A program made the position numbers and the translations under genes. From the NCBI GenBank assembly GCA_030695565.1, contig JAUYRZ010000110.1, forward strand, positions 21,051-85,050: a DNA stretch of 64,000 nucleotides. The letters are read 5' to 3'. This stretch comes from Archangium sp. (GTDB lineage Bacteria > Myxococcota > Myxococcia > Myxococcales > Myxococcaceae). Positions 17,501-26,980 of this stretch are shown here, one piece after another (within the stretch, counting starts at the first letter, position 1; each line of letters starts with the position of its first letter). The notes beneath the pieces are model-generated. The model had not been told where the DNA came from. It saw only the letters and a program-made list of their open reading frames with translations, and did no database searches.

Positions 17501-20500
17501 GCGCGCCTGTTGGAGACGGCGCTGGGCGACAAGGCCGAGGCCATCACCCGCTACGGCGAAGTGCTCGCCAGCAAACCGTCGGACGCTGATGCATTGGCGG
17601 CGCTGGAGAACCTGCTCACCGACCCCACGCACCGGGAAGCCGCGGCGCGGGCCCTGTTGCCCGCTTACGAAGCAGCCAAGGATCACCGCAAGCAGGTCGG
17701 TGTGCTGGCGTTGATCGCCGAGGCCGCGAAGGACTCCCTCGAGCGGATCACCGCGCTCAAACGCGCTGCCGAGTTGCACACCGTGCACCTGCGCCAGCCC
17801 GAGCAGGCGTTCGCTTCTCTCGCCACGGCCATGCGCCTGGTGCCGGAAGACGCGGACATTCGGGCCAGTGCACGCGCCGCGGCCGACGACGCCGATGCGC
17901 TCGACAGCTACGCCGAGGTGCTCGAGGAGATCATCGAGGTGGGCGCCGAGTCGGTGGCCATCGCGCTGCATCGCGAGCTGGCCGACGTCTACGAGAAGAA
18001 GCTGAACAAGCAAGACGACGCCGTGAAGCACCTGCGCGCCGTGTTGCTGCTCGACGCCAAACACCTCGAGGCGCTCCGTTCGTTGCAGCGCCTGCACCGC
18101 ACCCGAGAGGAGTACCAGGAGCTGGTGCCGGTCATCGAGCGGTTGGCGGTGATGGAGGCCGACCCCGCCGCGCGCTCTGCGCTCGATCGGGAAGCGGCCG
18201 TGTTGTCGGAGCAGAAGCTCGACGATCTCGAACGCGCTGCGGGCAACTGGAGACAGATCGCCGCGCGTGACGTGCTCGCGCGTGAAGCGGCCACGGCCCT
18301 CGACCGGCTCTACGCCGAGCTCGACAAGCCGCAGGAGCTCGCCTTCGCGCTGGAGCTGCGCCGCAATCAGGAAGGGCAGAGCCCCCAGGGGCGTGAGCTC
18401 GCGTTTCGCCTGGCGGCGCTGCGACAGAACCGGCTCAACGATCCGCGGGGTGCGCTCGAGGTGTACCGGCAGATCCTCAGCGAAGATCCCACGCACGAAG
18501 GTACCCGCGAGGCGCTCGAAGGGTGGGCTCGGGGAAACGATCCCGAGAGCTCGGCCGCTGCGGAGATCCTCGACGCGGTGCTCTCGCGCACCGGCGATCA
18601 CCAGCGCCGCATCGCCATTCGTGAAGCGCGCCTGGTGCATGCCACCTCGCAGACCGAGCGGGCCCGCATCACGGGTGAGATCCGCGCGATCCTCGAGCGC
18701 GATCTGAGCCAGCCGGAGGCCGCGTTCATGAACGCGCTCAAGGCCTTCACCGACGGCCTCGACCGCGACGCGGTGCAGCCTGAGCTGGAGCGTCTCGCGC
18801 GCGTCACCGGATCGTTCGGTGAACTGGCGGAGATCTTCGAGTCGACGGTGGAAGAGCTGCCCGCGGGCGACGAGCACGTGGTGCCGTTGCTGCGCCGCGC
18901 GGCCGAGCTGCGTGAGCAGCTGGCCGAGCCCGAAGACGCCACGCGCGTCTGGAGGCAGTTGCTCGAGCACCTCCCGCAGGATCGGCAGGCCCTCGACAGC
19001 CTCTCCCGGCTCTACGAGAAGTCGAAGAACGCTAAGAGCCTGTCAGACGTGTACGCCAAGCAGGCGGCGCTCGCGGGAGACCCGGGCACCCGCTTCGAGC
19101 TGCTGCTCAAGGCCGGCGACGCCTTCGAATCGGCCGGCGACGACGCCCAGGCCATCGAGTCGCTCAAGCAGGCGCTGGCCATCAACCGTTCGCGCGACGT
19201 GTTGATCACGCTCGAACGTTTGTTCGGCAAGACCCGCCGCGTGCTGGAGCAGGCCGACGTGCTCTCCCAGCTCGCGGAGACCGCGGCCGACGACGCCGAC
19301 AAGCTGCAGCAGATCGTCAAACGCGGCCTCATCCTCGAGAAGGAAGCGCAACACGCCGAGGCGCTGCGTGCGTTCGGCGCTGCTTTTCAGCTCTCCAGGA
19401 CCGAGCCGCAGAGCATCGCCGCGCTCGAGCGGTTGCTCACCGTCGAGAGCGCCAAGATGGAAGCGGCGCGACTGCTCGAAGGCGCCTTCCGCGAGCTCAA
19501 CGATCTGCGCCGGCTGGTCGAGGTGCTCGACGTACGCCTCGCCGCCGCCGAACCGACCCAGCGCATTCCGGTGCTGATCGAGATCGCCAACCTGCGCGAA
19601 GCGGTCGGCCAGAAGAACCTCGCGCTCACCGCCCGTCTCCGCGCCTTTGGAGAGAAGCCCGATCACGCCGAGGTGAGGGAAGAGCTCGAGCGCCTGGCCG
19701 CTGATCTCGGCGCCTTCGAAGAGCTCACGGCCGCCTACGAAGACGCGCTGGAGCGCGGCATCGCAGAGCCCCTGGCCGGTGAGCTGTGGCGCCGCCTGGC
19801 GGTGGTCTACGGCGACCGTCTTTCCCGCTTCGATCTCGCCGCGCGCGCGTGGAACGAAGTGCTCGCCCGCAACCCGAAAGAGATGTTCGTGCTCGAGCAA
19901 CTCGGGCGCATCTTCCGGCGCACGTCTCAGTTCCGCGAGCTGTCGATCGTGATGCGGCGGCAGTTGGGGCTGGAGACCAACATCACCATGCAGGTGAACC
20001 TGCTCTTCGAGCTGGCGAACCTCGCCGAAGAGACGCTCTCCGACAAGGCGCTGGCAGCGCAGTGCTACCAGGCCGTGTTGGAGCGCAAACCGGAGGAGCC
20101 GAACGCGACGCGTTTCCTCGCGCGCATCCTCTCGGAGACGGAAGCGTGGCCGGAGCTCGCGGTGTTGCTGGGCCGCGAGATTCAGCACGCGGAAGCGCGG
20201 CAACAAGAAGAGCAGGCGCTGGAGTTGTACGTGCGGCTCGGCCGCTTGAAGCTCACCCGTCTGAGTGACCCCCGTGGGGCCCTCACGACGTTTCAGGAGG
20301 TATTGCGCCGGAAGCCCGCTCACGCGGGCGCGGTCGGCGCACTCGAAGAAATGGCGCGCTCAGAAAATCCATTGAAGGGCGAGGCAGCCAGCACGCTGGA
20401 GCCAGTCTTCGCCGGTGAAGGTGAACACCTCAAGTTGGTGCAGATGCTGGAGGCCCGGGTCGCGGCAGAACCGCAAGCGACCGAGCGGGCAGGGCACCTG

Positions 20501-23500
20501 CGCAAGATGGCCGAGGTGTATTCGGCGCAGCTCGACAACGCCGAGATGGCCTTCGTGGCCGCCGCCCGGGCGTTGCGTGAGCTGCCTGACGAGCCTTCGA
20601 ACCTCGAGCTGGTGTTGAGCTTCTACAAGAAGGCCGACGCTGAAGACGAGATGGCGTCGCTGCTCACCGAGGTCGCGCCGCGCGCATCGAACGACGCGGC
20701 CCGCGCGAATCTCTACCGGGCACTGGCGCGGCTGCAGGCGCAAGCGGACGAGGAGCAGGAGGCGATCGAGTCGTGGAAGCGGGTGATGGAGCTGGTGCCC
20801 ACCGACGCCGAAGCGATGCAGCAGATGGGTCAGCTCTTCTCACGGCAGGGCCGGGTGAACGAGCTGCTCGAGGTGCTCAAGCGCCAGCTGACCATCGAAG
20901 AAGACACCGGCCGCCGCGCCGCGTTGCTCTTTCAGATCGGCACGCTGCAGGAAGAGACGCTCAAGGACGCGAACACGGCCATCGGTACCTTCCGCCGCCT
21001 GCTCGAGCTGCAGCCCGACGACGTGAACGCGCTGAGCCGCATGGAGCGGCTGACTGAGCAGCAGCAGCGCTGGCCCGAGCTCGCCGACGTGTTGTCGCGC
21101 CGCCTGCGCGTGTTGCCGCCCGAAGAGCAGGCCGCGGTCACCTTCAAGCTCGCCGTGGTGCGCGAGACCCGGCTGTTGGACAAGCAGGGCGCGCTCGATC
21201 TCTACCGTGAGCTGCTCGCGCAGAACGCGCGCAATGAAGGCGCGCTCCAGCGCATGGACGCGTTGGTGCAGAAGGAGCCGCAGAACCAGCAGGCCTTCGA
21301 GATTCTCGCCGGCGCCTACCGCGCGTCGAGCGACATGGATCGGCTCTCGCAGCTGATCGAAGGCCGGGTGGGGGTCTCGCCCGATCAGATCGAACGCAAG
21401 ACGCTGCTGACCGAACTCGCTTCCTTGCGGGCCGCGCAAGCCGAGCCCGAGCTGGCGTACCTGGCGTACTGGCGCGCGTTCAAGGAAGACCCGAACGACG
21501 CTCAGATCCGCAAGAGCCTCTACGCCGCGGGTGCAGCCGCCGCTTCGTTCGACGAGCTGGTGGGCGCGCTGCAGGCCGAGTTGCCCCGCCTCTCCGAGCC
21601 GCACGACGTGGCCGAAGTGTGCATGGTGGTAGCGCAGATCTCCGAGCAGCGCCTCGACGAGAAGGAGCAGGCCGTCGTCTTCTACGAGAAGGCTCGCACC
21701 GCTCACGCCGAGACCGCGCAGAAGGCGCTGCCCGCGCTCGATCGCCTCTACGGCGAGCTCGAGTTCCCCGATCAGCAGGCCGAGGTGATCGAAGCCCAGG
21801 CCGCCATGGCCACCGAACCCATCGATCGCGTGGGGCTCTACTTCCGCCTCGGCCAGATCGCGATGGAGTCGCTCGACAACCCCGATCGTGCTGCCGGCGC
21901 CTTCGAGAAGGTGCTGGAGGCCGAGCCGAAACACCTGCCGTCGTTGCGTTCGCTGGAGATCCTCTACGAGCAGGCCAAGAGCATGGACAAGCTCTACCGC
22001 GTGCTCGAGGCCCAGCGAGAGCTGGTGCAGGGCGCTGAGAAGGAGCGGCTGCTCGGAAAGATGGCGGTCACGTCATCCGAAGGGCAGGGCAACATCGAGC
22101 ACTCGATCAAGCTCTACCGTGAGCTGCTCGAGAAGAACCCGCGCAACGAGCAGGCCTTCGAGGCGCTGACCAAGTTGCTGGAGCGCGGTCAGAAGGCCGA
22201 AGAGCTGCGCGAGCTGCTCCAGTGGAAGCTGCAGTTCACCGTCGACCCGCGCGAGCTGGTGCGGCTCAACGAGCGGCTGGGCAGGGTGCTCTGGCAGCAG
22301 CTCGACCGCGCCGAAGAGGCCGTGCCGTTCTTCAAGGCGGCCCTCGAGCGTGACGCGCGTCACCGCGGTGCGTTGGAGGCGCTGCGCGACATCTTCGATG
22401 CCTTAGGCAAACGCGAAGACCTGGTCATCGTGCTGCGCCGCCTCATTCCGCTCCAGGAAGACGCGAGTGGGGTGAAGCAGATCCGCATTCGGCTGGCGGA
22501 GATCATCGCCGAGACGGCGCGACGCGAAGAGTCGCTCGACGCCGCCCGCCGCGCGCTGGAGGTCGAGCCGCACCAGTTGCCCGATCTCGAGCGCCTGCAC
22601 ACGGTGTTCATGAAGTTGAAGGCCTGGCCCGACGCGGTGCGGACGCTCGAGCAGAAGGTCGCGGTGCAGCTGCAGCTCGAAGAGCGTGAAGCGGCCGCGC
22701 AGACGATGTTCCAGGTCGCGGAGATCTGGCGTGGCCCCGCAGCCAAGGCCGACATGGCCGGCGCCGCGCTCGAGCGCGTGCTGGAGATCGAGCCCTCGAA
22801 CAAGCAGGCCTACGAGCAGGCGCTCGAGCTGTTCAGCAAGTTGAACGACTGGCGCAGCTACGCCCAGGCGATGGACAGGTACCTGCCGAACCTCCACACC
22901 GACGAAGAGAAGGTCGTCGCGCTGCGAGAGCTCGCGCGGGTGCAGGAGCAGAAGTTGGGCGCCCGCCAGGTGGCGTTTCTCCAGTACTGCCGTGCGTTGC
23001 AGCTGACGCCTTCCAACGACGAGATCCGCGAGCAGGTCGAGCGCCTCGCCGAAGAGACCGGCAGCTACGAAGAGCTCGCCGCGGTCTACGAAGAGATCGC
23101 CGAGACGGTGCCGCGTGGCCCATTGGCCGAGCGGCTCTACCTCACGCTCTCGAAGGTGCAGGACACCAAGCTCGACGATCCTTCAGCGGCCGAGTCGTCG
23201 CTGCGGCGGATCCTCGAGTTCGATCCCACCAACGATCAGGCGCTGGAGCGCCTCGGCGCGATGTTCGCCCGCCGTGGCCAGAACAAGGAGTACGTGGTCT
23301 CGCTCGAGCAGAAGCTCGAGGCCGCCGGCAGCATCGAGCGGCGCAAGGAGATCCTCCGCGAGATCGCCCGCGTCTACGACGAGCAGATGGGCAACCCCGA
23401 CGAGGCCGAGAACGCGCTGGTGCGCGCGCTCGAGCTCGAACCGGATCTCGATACGCTCGGCGTGCTCGTCACCCTGCAGCGCCGCGTGGGCAATCACCAG

Positions 23501-26500
23501 GCGGTGGCCAGCACGTTGATGCGCATGCGCGACATCGCGCCCACCCCGGAAGATCGGGCGCGGCTGCAGGTCGAGGTCGCGCAGGTCTACGAGCGTGAGC
23601 TCCAGGACGACGAGGCCGCGGTCGAAGGCTACCGGCAGGCGCTCGAGTTCGACCCTGCCAACCCGCAGGCGCTCGCTTCGTTGGAGCAGCTCTACAGCAA
23701 GCTCGATCGCCCGGCCGAGTTGCTCGCCGTGTACGAGCGGCAGATCGAGCTGACCTCGGACTACCGCGAGCGGGTGAAGATCCTCTTCCGCTCGGCGGCG
23801 ATCTGGGAAGAGCGGTACCAGAACCTCGGCCACGCAGACGCCTGCATCGAAGCGGCGCTGCAGGTCGACCCGCAGAACATTCAGGCCATCAAGACGCTCG
23901 AGCGCCTGCGCAAGTCGCAAGGCCGTTGGGACGAGCTCATCGGCGTGGTCGACCGTCACATTCAGCTGCTCACCAACCCCGCTGAGAAGGCGGAGCTGTG
24001 CGTGGAGATGGGCGACATCTTCCACCAGCAGTTGAAGGCGGTGGACCGCGCGGTGACCGCCTACCACCAGGCGATCGAGCTCGATCCCCGCTGCCGCCCC
24101 GCGATGCACGCCCTGGGCATGTTGTACGAACGCTCGGGCAACTGGCCTTTCGCGCTCGACATGCTGGAGCGTGAAGCGCAGGTGCTGGGCCAGACGCCTG
24201 AAGCGGTCGAGCTCTGGTACCGCATGGGCAAGATCAACGAAGACATGTTGATCGACGCGGGCAGCGCCAAACGTTGTTACCTCGAGGCCCTGCGCGTCGA
24301 CGCGGCGTACCTGCCGGCGATTCGCGCGCTCAAGGGCATCTACGAGCTCGAGCGCGACTTCGACAGCTACGAGAAGGCGCTCATCGAAGAAGCGCGGCAG
24401 ACCGAAGAGCCGCAGGCGCGCAGCAAGGCGTTCGTGGCGGTCGGCCAGTACTACGAGAGCAAAGAGGATCGCGACCAGGCCACCGGCTACTACGAGGAGG
24501 CGCTCAAGCTGCAGGCCGACTCCCTCGAAGCGGCGCAGCCCCTGGCCGACATCTACCTCTCCACCGAGCGCTACGATCGCTGCGAGCAGATGCTCGACAT
24601 CGTCACGCACAAGCTCGGGCAGCAGTACCAGTCGATGCCCGACGATCCAGAGCTGGGGCGCGAGCTGTGCCGCCGCCAGTACCGCCTGGGTTACGTCTCG
24701 GAGAAGAACGGCAAGCGCGAGAAGGCGCTCACCGCGTACGAGCGCGCCTACCAGCTCGACGCGACGTACCTGCCGGTGCTCGAGGGCTACGGCAACCTGC
24801 TGGTGCACGCCAAGCGGCTCGAAGAAGCGCAGCGGGTGTACCAGTCGATCCTCGTTCACCACCGCGGCGACCTGACCGATCTCGAGGTGGCGGAGATCTA
24901 CTGGACGCTCGGTGAGCTCCACATGAGCCTGCGCCAGTTCGACCGCGCGCAGAATCACTTCGAGAAGGCGCTGGCCATCGACCCCAGCCACGAGCCGTCA
25001 CTGCGCTCGATGGTGGGGCTGGCCGAGCAGGCGCAGCAGTTCGATCGCGCCGTCACCTTCCGCCAGAAGCTGGTGGAGACGCTCGACGGTGAGGCCAAGT
25101 TCGAGGCCGGCGTGGCGCTCGGTGCGCTCGCGCGCGACAAGCTGTCGGACCCCTACATCGCCATCGACGCCTACCTCGCCTCGCACCGCATCCGGCAAGA
25201 CGCGCTCGACGTGATGGACGCGCTCTACGTGCTCTACCGGGAGACCAGGCAGGGCGCGAAGGCCAGCGAGATGCTGGAGAAGATGCTCGCCGTGCCCGAG
25301 CTGCTCGCGGATGGACCGCGGGCCAAGCGGGTGTGGTTCGCGCTCGGTGAGATCAACCGCGACGAGCTGGGCGAGGTCGACGTAGCGGCCAGGTGCTTCA
25401 ACTCGGCCCTCGACGTCGACTGGCACTTCATCGACGCGTTCGCTGCGTTGGAGAAGATGCTGGGCCGGGCCAAGAAGTGGCAGCAGCTCGACGAAAACTA
25501 CAAGCGCATGATCGGGCGCATCCCCAAGACGCCCGAGACGCACCAGGTGCGCATGAACCTGTGGAAGGCGCTGGGCGATCTGTACCTCAACGCGCTCAAG
25601 GCGCCGGAAGCCGCGGTGCAGGTCTACAAGGTGGTCGCTTCAGGTCTGCCCGACAACGTGGAGATCCAGGAGCTGTACGCGGGGCTCGCGCAGAACCAGG
25701 TCGGCTACGAGCAGGAGGCCGTCGATGCGTGGCGCCGGGCGCTCCCGTCGACCACCAGCCCGGGCAAGGTGGCCTCGGCGCTGGCCGAGCTGGCGGCGAA
25801 GCGGAAGGACTACGACTCGGCGTGGATCGCAGCGCAGGTGATGGCGGGGCTCATCGGAGATCCCGGCCCCGGCGAGAAGGAGATCCTCACCAAGCTGACC
25901 CCGTACGCGAAGAAGCGCGAAGTGGCGCAGCGGCAGCTCACCGATCGTCTGTGGACCGAACATCTCTTCCACCCGAAGGTGCGCGGACCGTTGTCGGATC
26001 TCTTCGCGATCCTCTTCGAGCAGGCGGGCACGCTCTACAAAGAAGACTTCACTCGCTACGGCATCGTGCCCAAAAAGCACTTCATCGACGTGGCGAGCGC
26101 GCCCGAATACCAGATTCATCACTACCGGTACGTCTCGCGCATCCTCGGCATGGATCAGGTGGCGGTGTTCTCTCCGTTCTTGATCACCACGCGCGAGCGC
26201 ATGGCCAAGCGCACCACCGAGCCCGCGCCCGACCCGATGGTGGGCGTGGAGATCTGTCACACCGATCCGGTCGCGCTCCGCTTCGGCGGGAAGTTCTTCA
26301 GCGAGACGGGGCAGCGCGAGGTCTACTACCTGCTCGGCCGCACCATGACGATGCTGCGCCCCGAGCTGGCGCTCACGCAGCGGCTGTCGGGTGAGCGGCT
26401 CGAGGCCGTGATGCAGGCGGCGATCAGCCTCTCGGTCGACCGGTTCCGCTTCACGGCGGATCTCCGGGCCATCGACACCGAGCGAAAGCTGCTCGAGAAA

Positions 26501-26803
26501 CACCTCACGCCGCAGGCCCGCGACGCGCTGGCACGCGTCACCCGCGAGTACGTGAAGATCGCCACGCCCAACGACTTGAGGAACTTCCTCGAAGGCGCAG
26601 AGCTCTCGGCCACCCGGGCCGGTGCGTTCGTCGCCGGTGAGATCGAGCCCGTCAAACGCATGGTGATGGCCGAGACGGGGCCGAACTTCAGGGTTCAGCC
26701 GCGGTCGAAGATCCGCGACCTGTTGGTGTTCGCGTTGGGCGAAGACCTCCACGCCCTGCGCGTTGCGGTAGGCATCAACGTCGAGGTCCAACTGCGCAAG
26801 TAG
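14552..26803 (+). CDS. gltI: GltI (AgmK)-like giant TPR protein, 4083 aa
   Basis: No signal peptide (MSNTPEKPFGEVEASLEK), so cytoplasmic. Residues about 10-3790 are a near-continuous array of about 34-residue TPR/HAT-like helical repeats (recurrent units like A-x-x-x-Y-R-x-x-L-E-x-x-P). Residues about 3800-4083 differ: an alpha/beta-looking C-terminal domain with VAVFSPFLITTRER, GVEICHTDPVALRFGGKFF and REVYYLLGRTMTMLRPE. Size and position before gltJ match AgmK/GltI of Myxococcus (about 3800 aa), a cytoplasmic scaffold of the gliding machinery. Part of the same run of genes as the RGG protein upstream. No frameshift seen over 12 kb. Confidence 0.88.
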   Translation: MSNTPEKPFGEVEASLEKTGRVDELIKLYESRSREVPKAEEAAHLLCRAADLCREKLKNPVRAEELFRRALIYSPNAREALEGLRGIYEGRSDAAALGEVLERLALVQSGPAAAALYLRAGELYETKLQRRDRAVLCYQLASRAAPQERAAYQKARKLLLAEGRHASGFDSLERERAALGDRELLEEYVSFAESLVGFPQEHALATKALVRALAVDGKNARAAAIQKDLTKLEYVWRDKVKQLKSQSLEERDRRVAARMSLQVARLYAFYEPGAVDKVKEAIERCFALWPAMPDALDLLEQVATKAGDVRVALTVFSKLAGDTRDKQAKVDLHLRIGQVLLSKLNDQQGASDAFEEAAKLDPARPDAAELASEALISVGKLAEGMAVLERHLVTIKDKSAQVALRLNLADLTQKLLKDLNASRGHVEAAQRTDPNNAQVAYRLVALYADDGNLEALWPLLELAASAPRPIADRVSLCELVAMLCDDRGDPKRAFHALSLALPLDPARTTLLASLVEAAQKAAAQPQLALALRRSAQVAPPEAQASLWRTLGKVLQSLGRPAEAQEAWLEVQKRHVDDPEATTALTAMRKALAEEPQDPRSKLEAEARKLEASAADPASAAGVYRKILELDPDSVQTLKKLGAASANLGLWEEVAVVAERLLALADSPAERQEWRARLAQLYAERLNRREEAVKLYLNLLDEGNDSAAVVGGLERLASQGVRQGDISRALAPVYAKAGDYQRQVASLLVQLSSVQDRDEQKNLLTLLAETTEKRLIDERAAFDLRLRGLALDPADTAFRAEALRLGRALKAEQELARTFTELAVKSEDATLTVSLLLEASELAEEVGAIDEAATSLKRGLEKTVDQPELLLRLSELYLMAKRWSDCDQVLRRRLSLATTDDEKISLGLQLTQVNSELDRPREAASALAEAIKAGAPEADHLPRLGQLLEQGGQLRELTQVQSRLIALYEQAGEKDKAQALTMTRARLLETALGDKAEAITRYGEVLASKPSDADALAALENLLTDPTHREAAARALLPAYEAAKDHRKQVGVLALIAEAAKDSLERITALKRAAELHTVHLRQPEQAFASLATAMRLVPEDADIRASARAAADDADALDSYAEVLEEIIEVGAESVAIALHRELADVYEKKLNKQDDAVKHLRAVLLLDAKHLEALRSLQRLHRTREEYQELVPVIERLAVMEADPAARSALDREAAVLSEQKLDDLERAAGNWRQIAARDVLAREAATALDRLYAELDKPQELAFALELRRNQEGQSPQGRELAFRLAALRQNRLNDPRGALEVYRQILSEDPTHEGTREALEGWARGNDPESSAAAEILDAVLSRTGDHQRRIAIREARLVHATSQTERARITGEIRAILERDLSQPEAAFMNALKAFTDGLDRDAVQPELERLARVTGSFGELAEIFESTVEELPAGDEHVVPLLRRAAELREQLAEPEDATRVWRQLLEHLPQDRQALDSLSRLYEKSKNAKSLSDVYAKQAALAGDPGTRFELLLKAGDAFESAGDDAQAIESLKQALAINRSRDVLITLERLFGKTRRVLEQADVLSQLAETAADDADKLQQIVKRGLILEKEAQHAEALRAFGAAFQLSRTEPQSIAALERLLTVESAKMEAARLLEGAFRELNDLRRLVEVLDVRLAAAEPTQRIPVLIEIANLREAVGQKNLALTARLRAFGEKPDHAEVREELERLAADLGAFEELTAAYEDALERGIAEPLAGELWRRLAVVYGDRLSRFDLAARAWNEVLARNPKEMFVLEQLGRIFRRTSQFRELSIVMRRQLGLETNITMQVNLLFELANLAEETLSDKALAAQCYQAVLERKPEEPNATRFLARILSETEAWPELAVLLGREIQHAEARQQEEQALELYVRLGRLKLTRLSDPRGALTTFQEVLRRKPAHAGAVGALEEMARSENPLKGEAASTLEPVFAGEGEHLKLVQMLEARVAAEPQATERAGHLRKMAEVYSAQLDNAEMAFVAAARALRELPDEPSNLELVLSFYKKADAEDEMASLLTEVAPRASNDAARANLYRALARLQAQADEEQEAIESWKRVMELVPTDAEAMQQMGQLFSRQGRVNELLEVLKRQLTIEEDTGRRAALLFQIGTLQEETLKDANTAIGTFRRLLELQPDDVNALSRMERLTEQQQRWPELADVLSRRLRVLPPEEQAAVTFKLAVVRETRLLDKQGALDLYRELLAQNARNEGALQRMDALVQKEPQNQQAFEILAGAYRASSDMDRLSQLIEGRVGVSPDQIERKTLLTELASLRAAQAEPELAYLAYWRAFKEDPNDAQIRKSLYAAGAAAASFDELVGALQAELPRLSEPHDVAEVCMVVAQISEQRLDEKEQAVVFYEKARTAHAETAQKALPALDRLYGELEFPDQQAEVIEAQAAMATEPIDRVGLYFRLGQIAMESLDNPDRAAGAFEKVLEAEPKHLPSLRSLEILYEQAKSMDKLYRVLEAQRELVQGAEKERLLGKMAVTSSEGQGNIEHSIKLYRELLEKNPRNEQAFEALTKLLERGQKAEELRELLQWKLQFTVDPRELVRLNERLGRVLWQQLDRAEEAVPFFKAALERDARHRGALEALRDIFDALGKREDLVIVLRRLIPLQEDASGVKQIRIRLAEIIAETARREESLDAARRALEVEPHQLPDLERLHTVFMKLKAWPDAVRTLEQKVAVQLQLEEREAAAQTMFQVAEIWRGPAAKADMAGAALERVLEIEPSNKQAYEQALELFSKLNDWRSYAQAMDRYLPNLHTDEEKVVALRELARVQEQKLGARQVAFLQYCRALQLTPSNDEIREQVERLAEETGSYEELAAVYEEIAETVPRGPLAERLYLTLSKVQDTKLDDPSAAESSLRRILEFDPTNDQALERLGAMFARRGQNKEYVVSLEQKLEAAGSIERRKEILREIARVYDEQMGNPDEAENALVRALELEPDLDTLGVLVTLQRRVGNHQAVASTLMRMRDIAPTPEDRARLQVEVAQVYERELQDDEAAVEGYRQALEFDPANPQALASLEQLYSKLDRPAELLAVYERQIELTSDYRERVKILFRSAAIWEERYQNLGHADACIEAALQVDPQNIQAIKTLERLRKSQGRWDELIGVVDRHIQLLTNPAEKAELCVEMGDIFHQQLKAVDRAVTAYHQAIELDPRCRPAMHALGMLYERSGNWPFALDMLEREAQVLGQTPEAVELWYRMGKINEDMLIDAGSAKRCYLEALRVDAAYLPAIRALKGIYELERDFDSYEKALIEEARQTEEPQARSKAFVAVGQYYESKEDRDQATGYYEEALKLQADSLEAAQPLADIYLSTERYDRCEQMLDIVTHKLGQQYQSMPDDPELGRELCRRQYRLGYVSEKNGKREKALTAYERAYQLDATYLPVLEGYGNLLVHAKRLEEAQRVYQSILVHHRGDLTDLEVAEIYWTLGELHMSLRQFDRAQNHFEKALAIDPSHEPSLRSMVGLAEQAQQFDRAVTFRQKLVETLDGEAKFEAGVALGALARDKLSDPYIAIDAYLASHRIRQDALDVMDALYVLYRETRQGAKASEMLEKMLAVPELLADGPRAKRVWFALGEINRDELGEVDVAARCFNSALDVDWHFIDAFAALEKMLGRAKKWQQLDENYKRMIGRIPKTPETHQVRMNLWKALGDLYLNALKAPEAAVQVYKVVASGLPDNVEIQELYAGLAQNQVGYEQEAVDAWRRALPSTTSPGKVASALAELAAKRKDYDSAWIAAQVMAGLIGDPGPGEKEILTKLTPYAKKREVAQRQLTDRLWTEHLFHPKVRGPLSDLFAILFEQAGTLYKEDFTRYGIVPKKHFIDVASAPEYQIHHYRYVSRILGMDQVAVFSPFLITTRERMAKRTTEPAPDPMVGVEICHTDPVALRFGGKFFSETGQREVYYLLGRTMTMLRPELALTQRLSGERLEAVMQAAISLSVDRFRFTADLRAIDTERKLLEKHLTPQARDALARVTREYVKIATPNDLRNFLEGAELSATRAGAFVAGEIEPVKRMVMAETGPNFRVQPRSKIRDLLVFALGEDLHALRVAVGINVEVQLRK

Positions 26804-26876
26804 CAGTGATCGTTGAAGGTTTCTGGCGAAGGCGGAGGGCGACGGAACTCCCGCCGCCCGTCTGGCGTCCGTTGTC

Positions 26877-26905
26877 TTGACCGTTCAGCCTCGTAAACCT
26901 AAACT
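26877..26905 (+). promoter_or_regulatory. Sigma-70-type promoter of gltJ
   Basis: TTGACC (26877-26882), 17-base spacer, TAAACT (26900-26905), in the 177-bp gap after gltI. Predicted leader about 70 nt. Suggests gltJ can be transcribed apart from gltI. Confidence 0.55.
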
Positions 26906-26980
26906 TTTCAAACGGTTACACGCAGTTCGCACTTTTGACGCGAGCCCTCTCGCTTCACCTTTTTCGCCCAGGGAATCACC

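Noticed and set aside
17168..24991. Several 300-600 codon minus-strand frames inside the giant TPR gene
   Set aside because: Antisense of TPR codons in a high-GC gene; no export signal, domains or ribosome sites.
26804..26980. Small RNA or riboswitch before gltJ
   Set aside because: A promoter can be seen, but no convincing conserved fold or terminator; length fits an ordinary leader.
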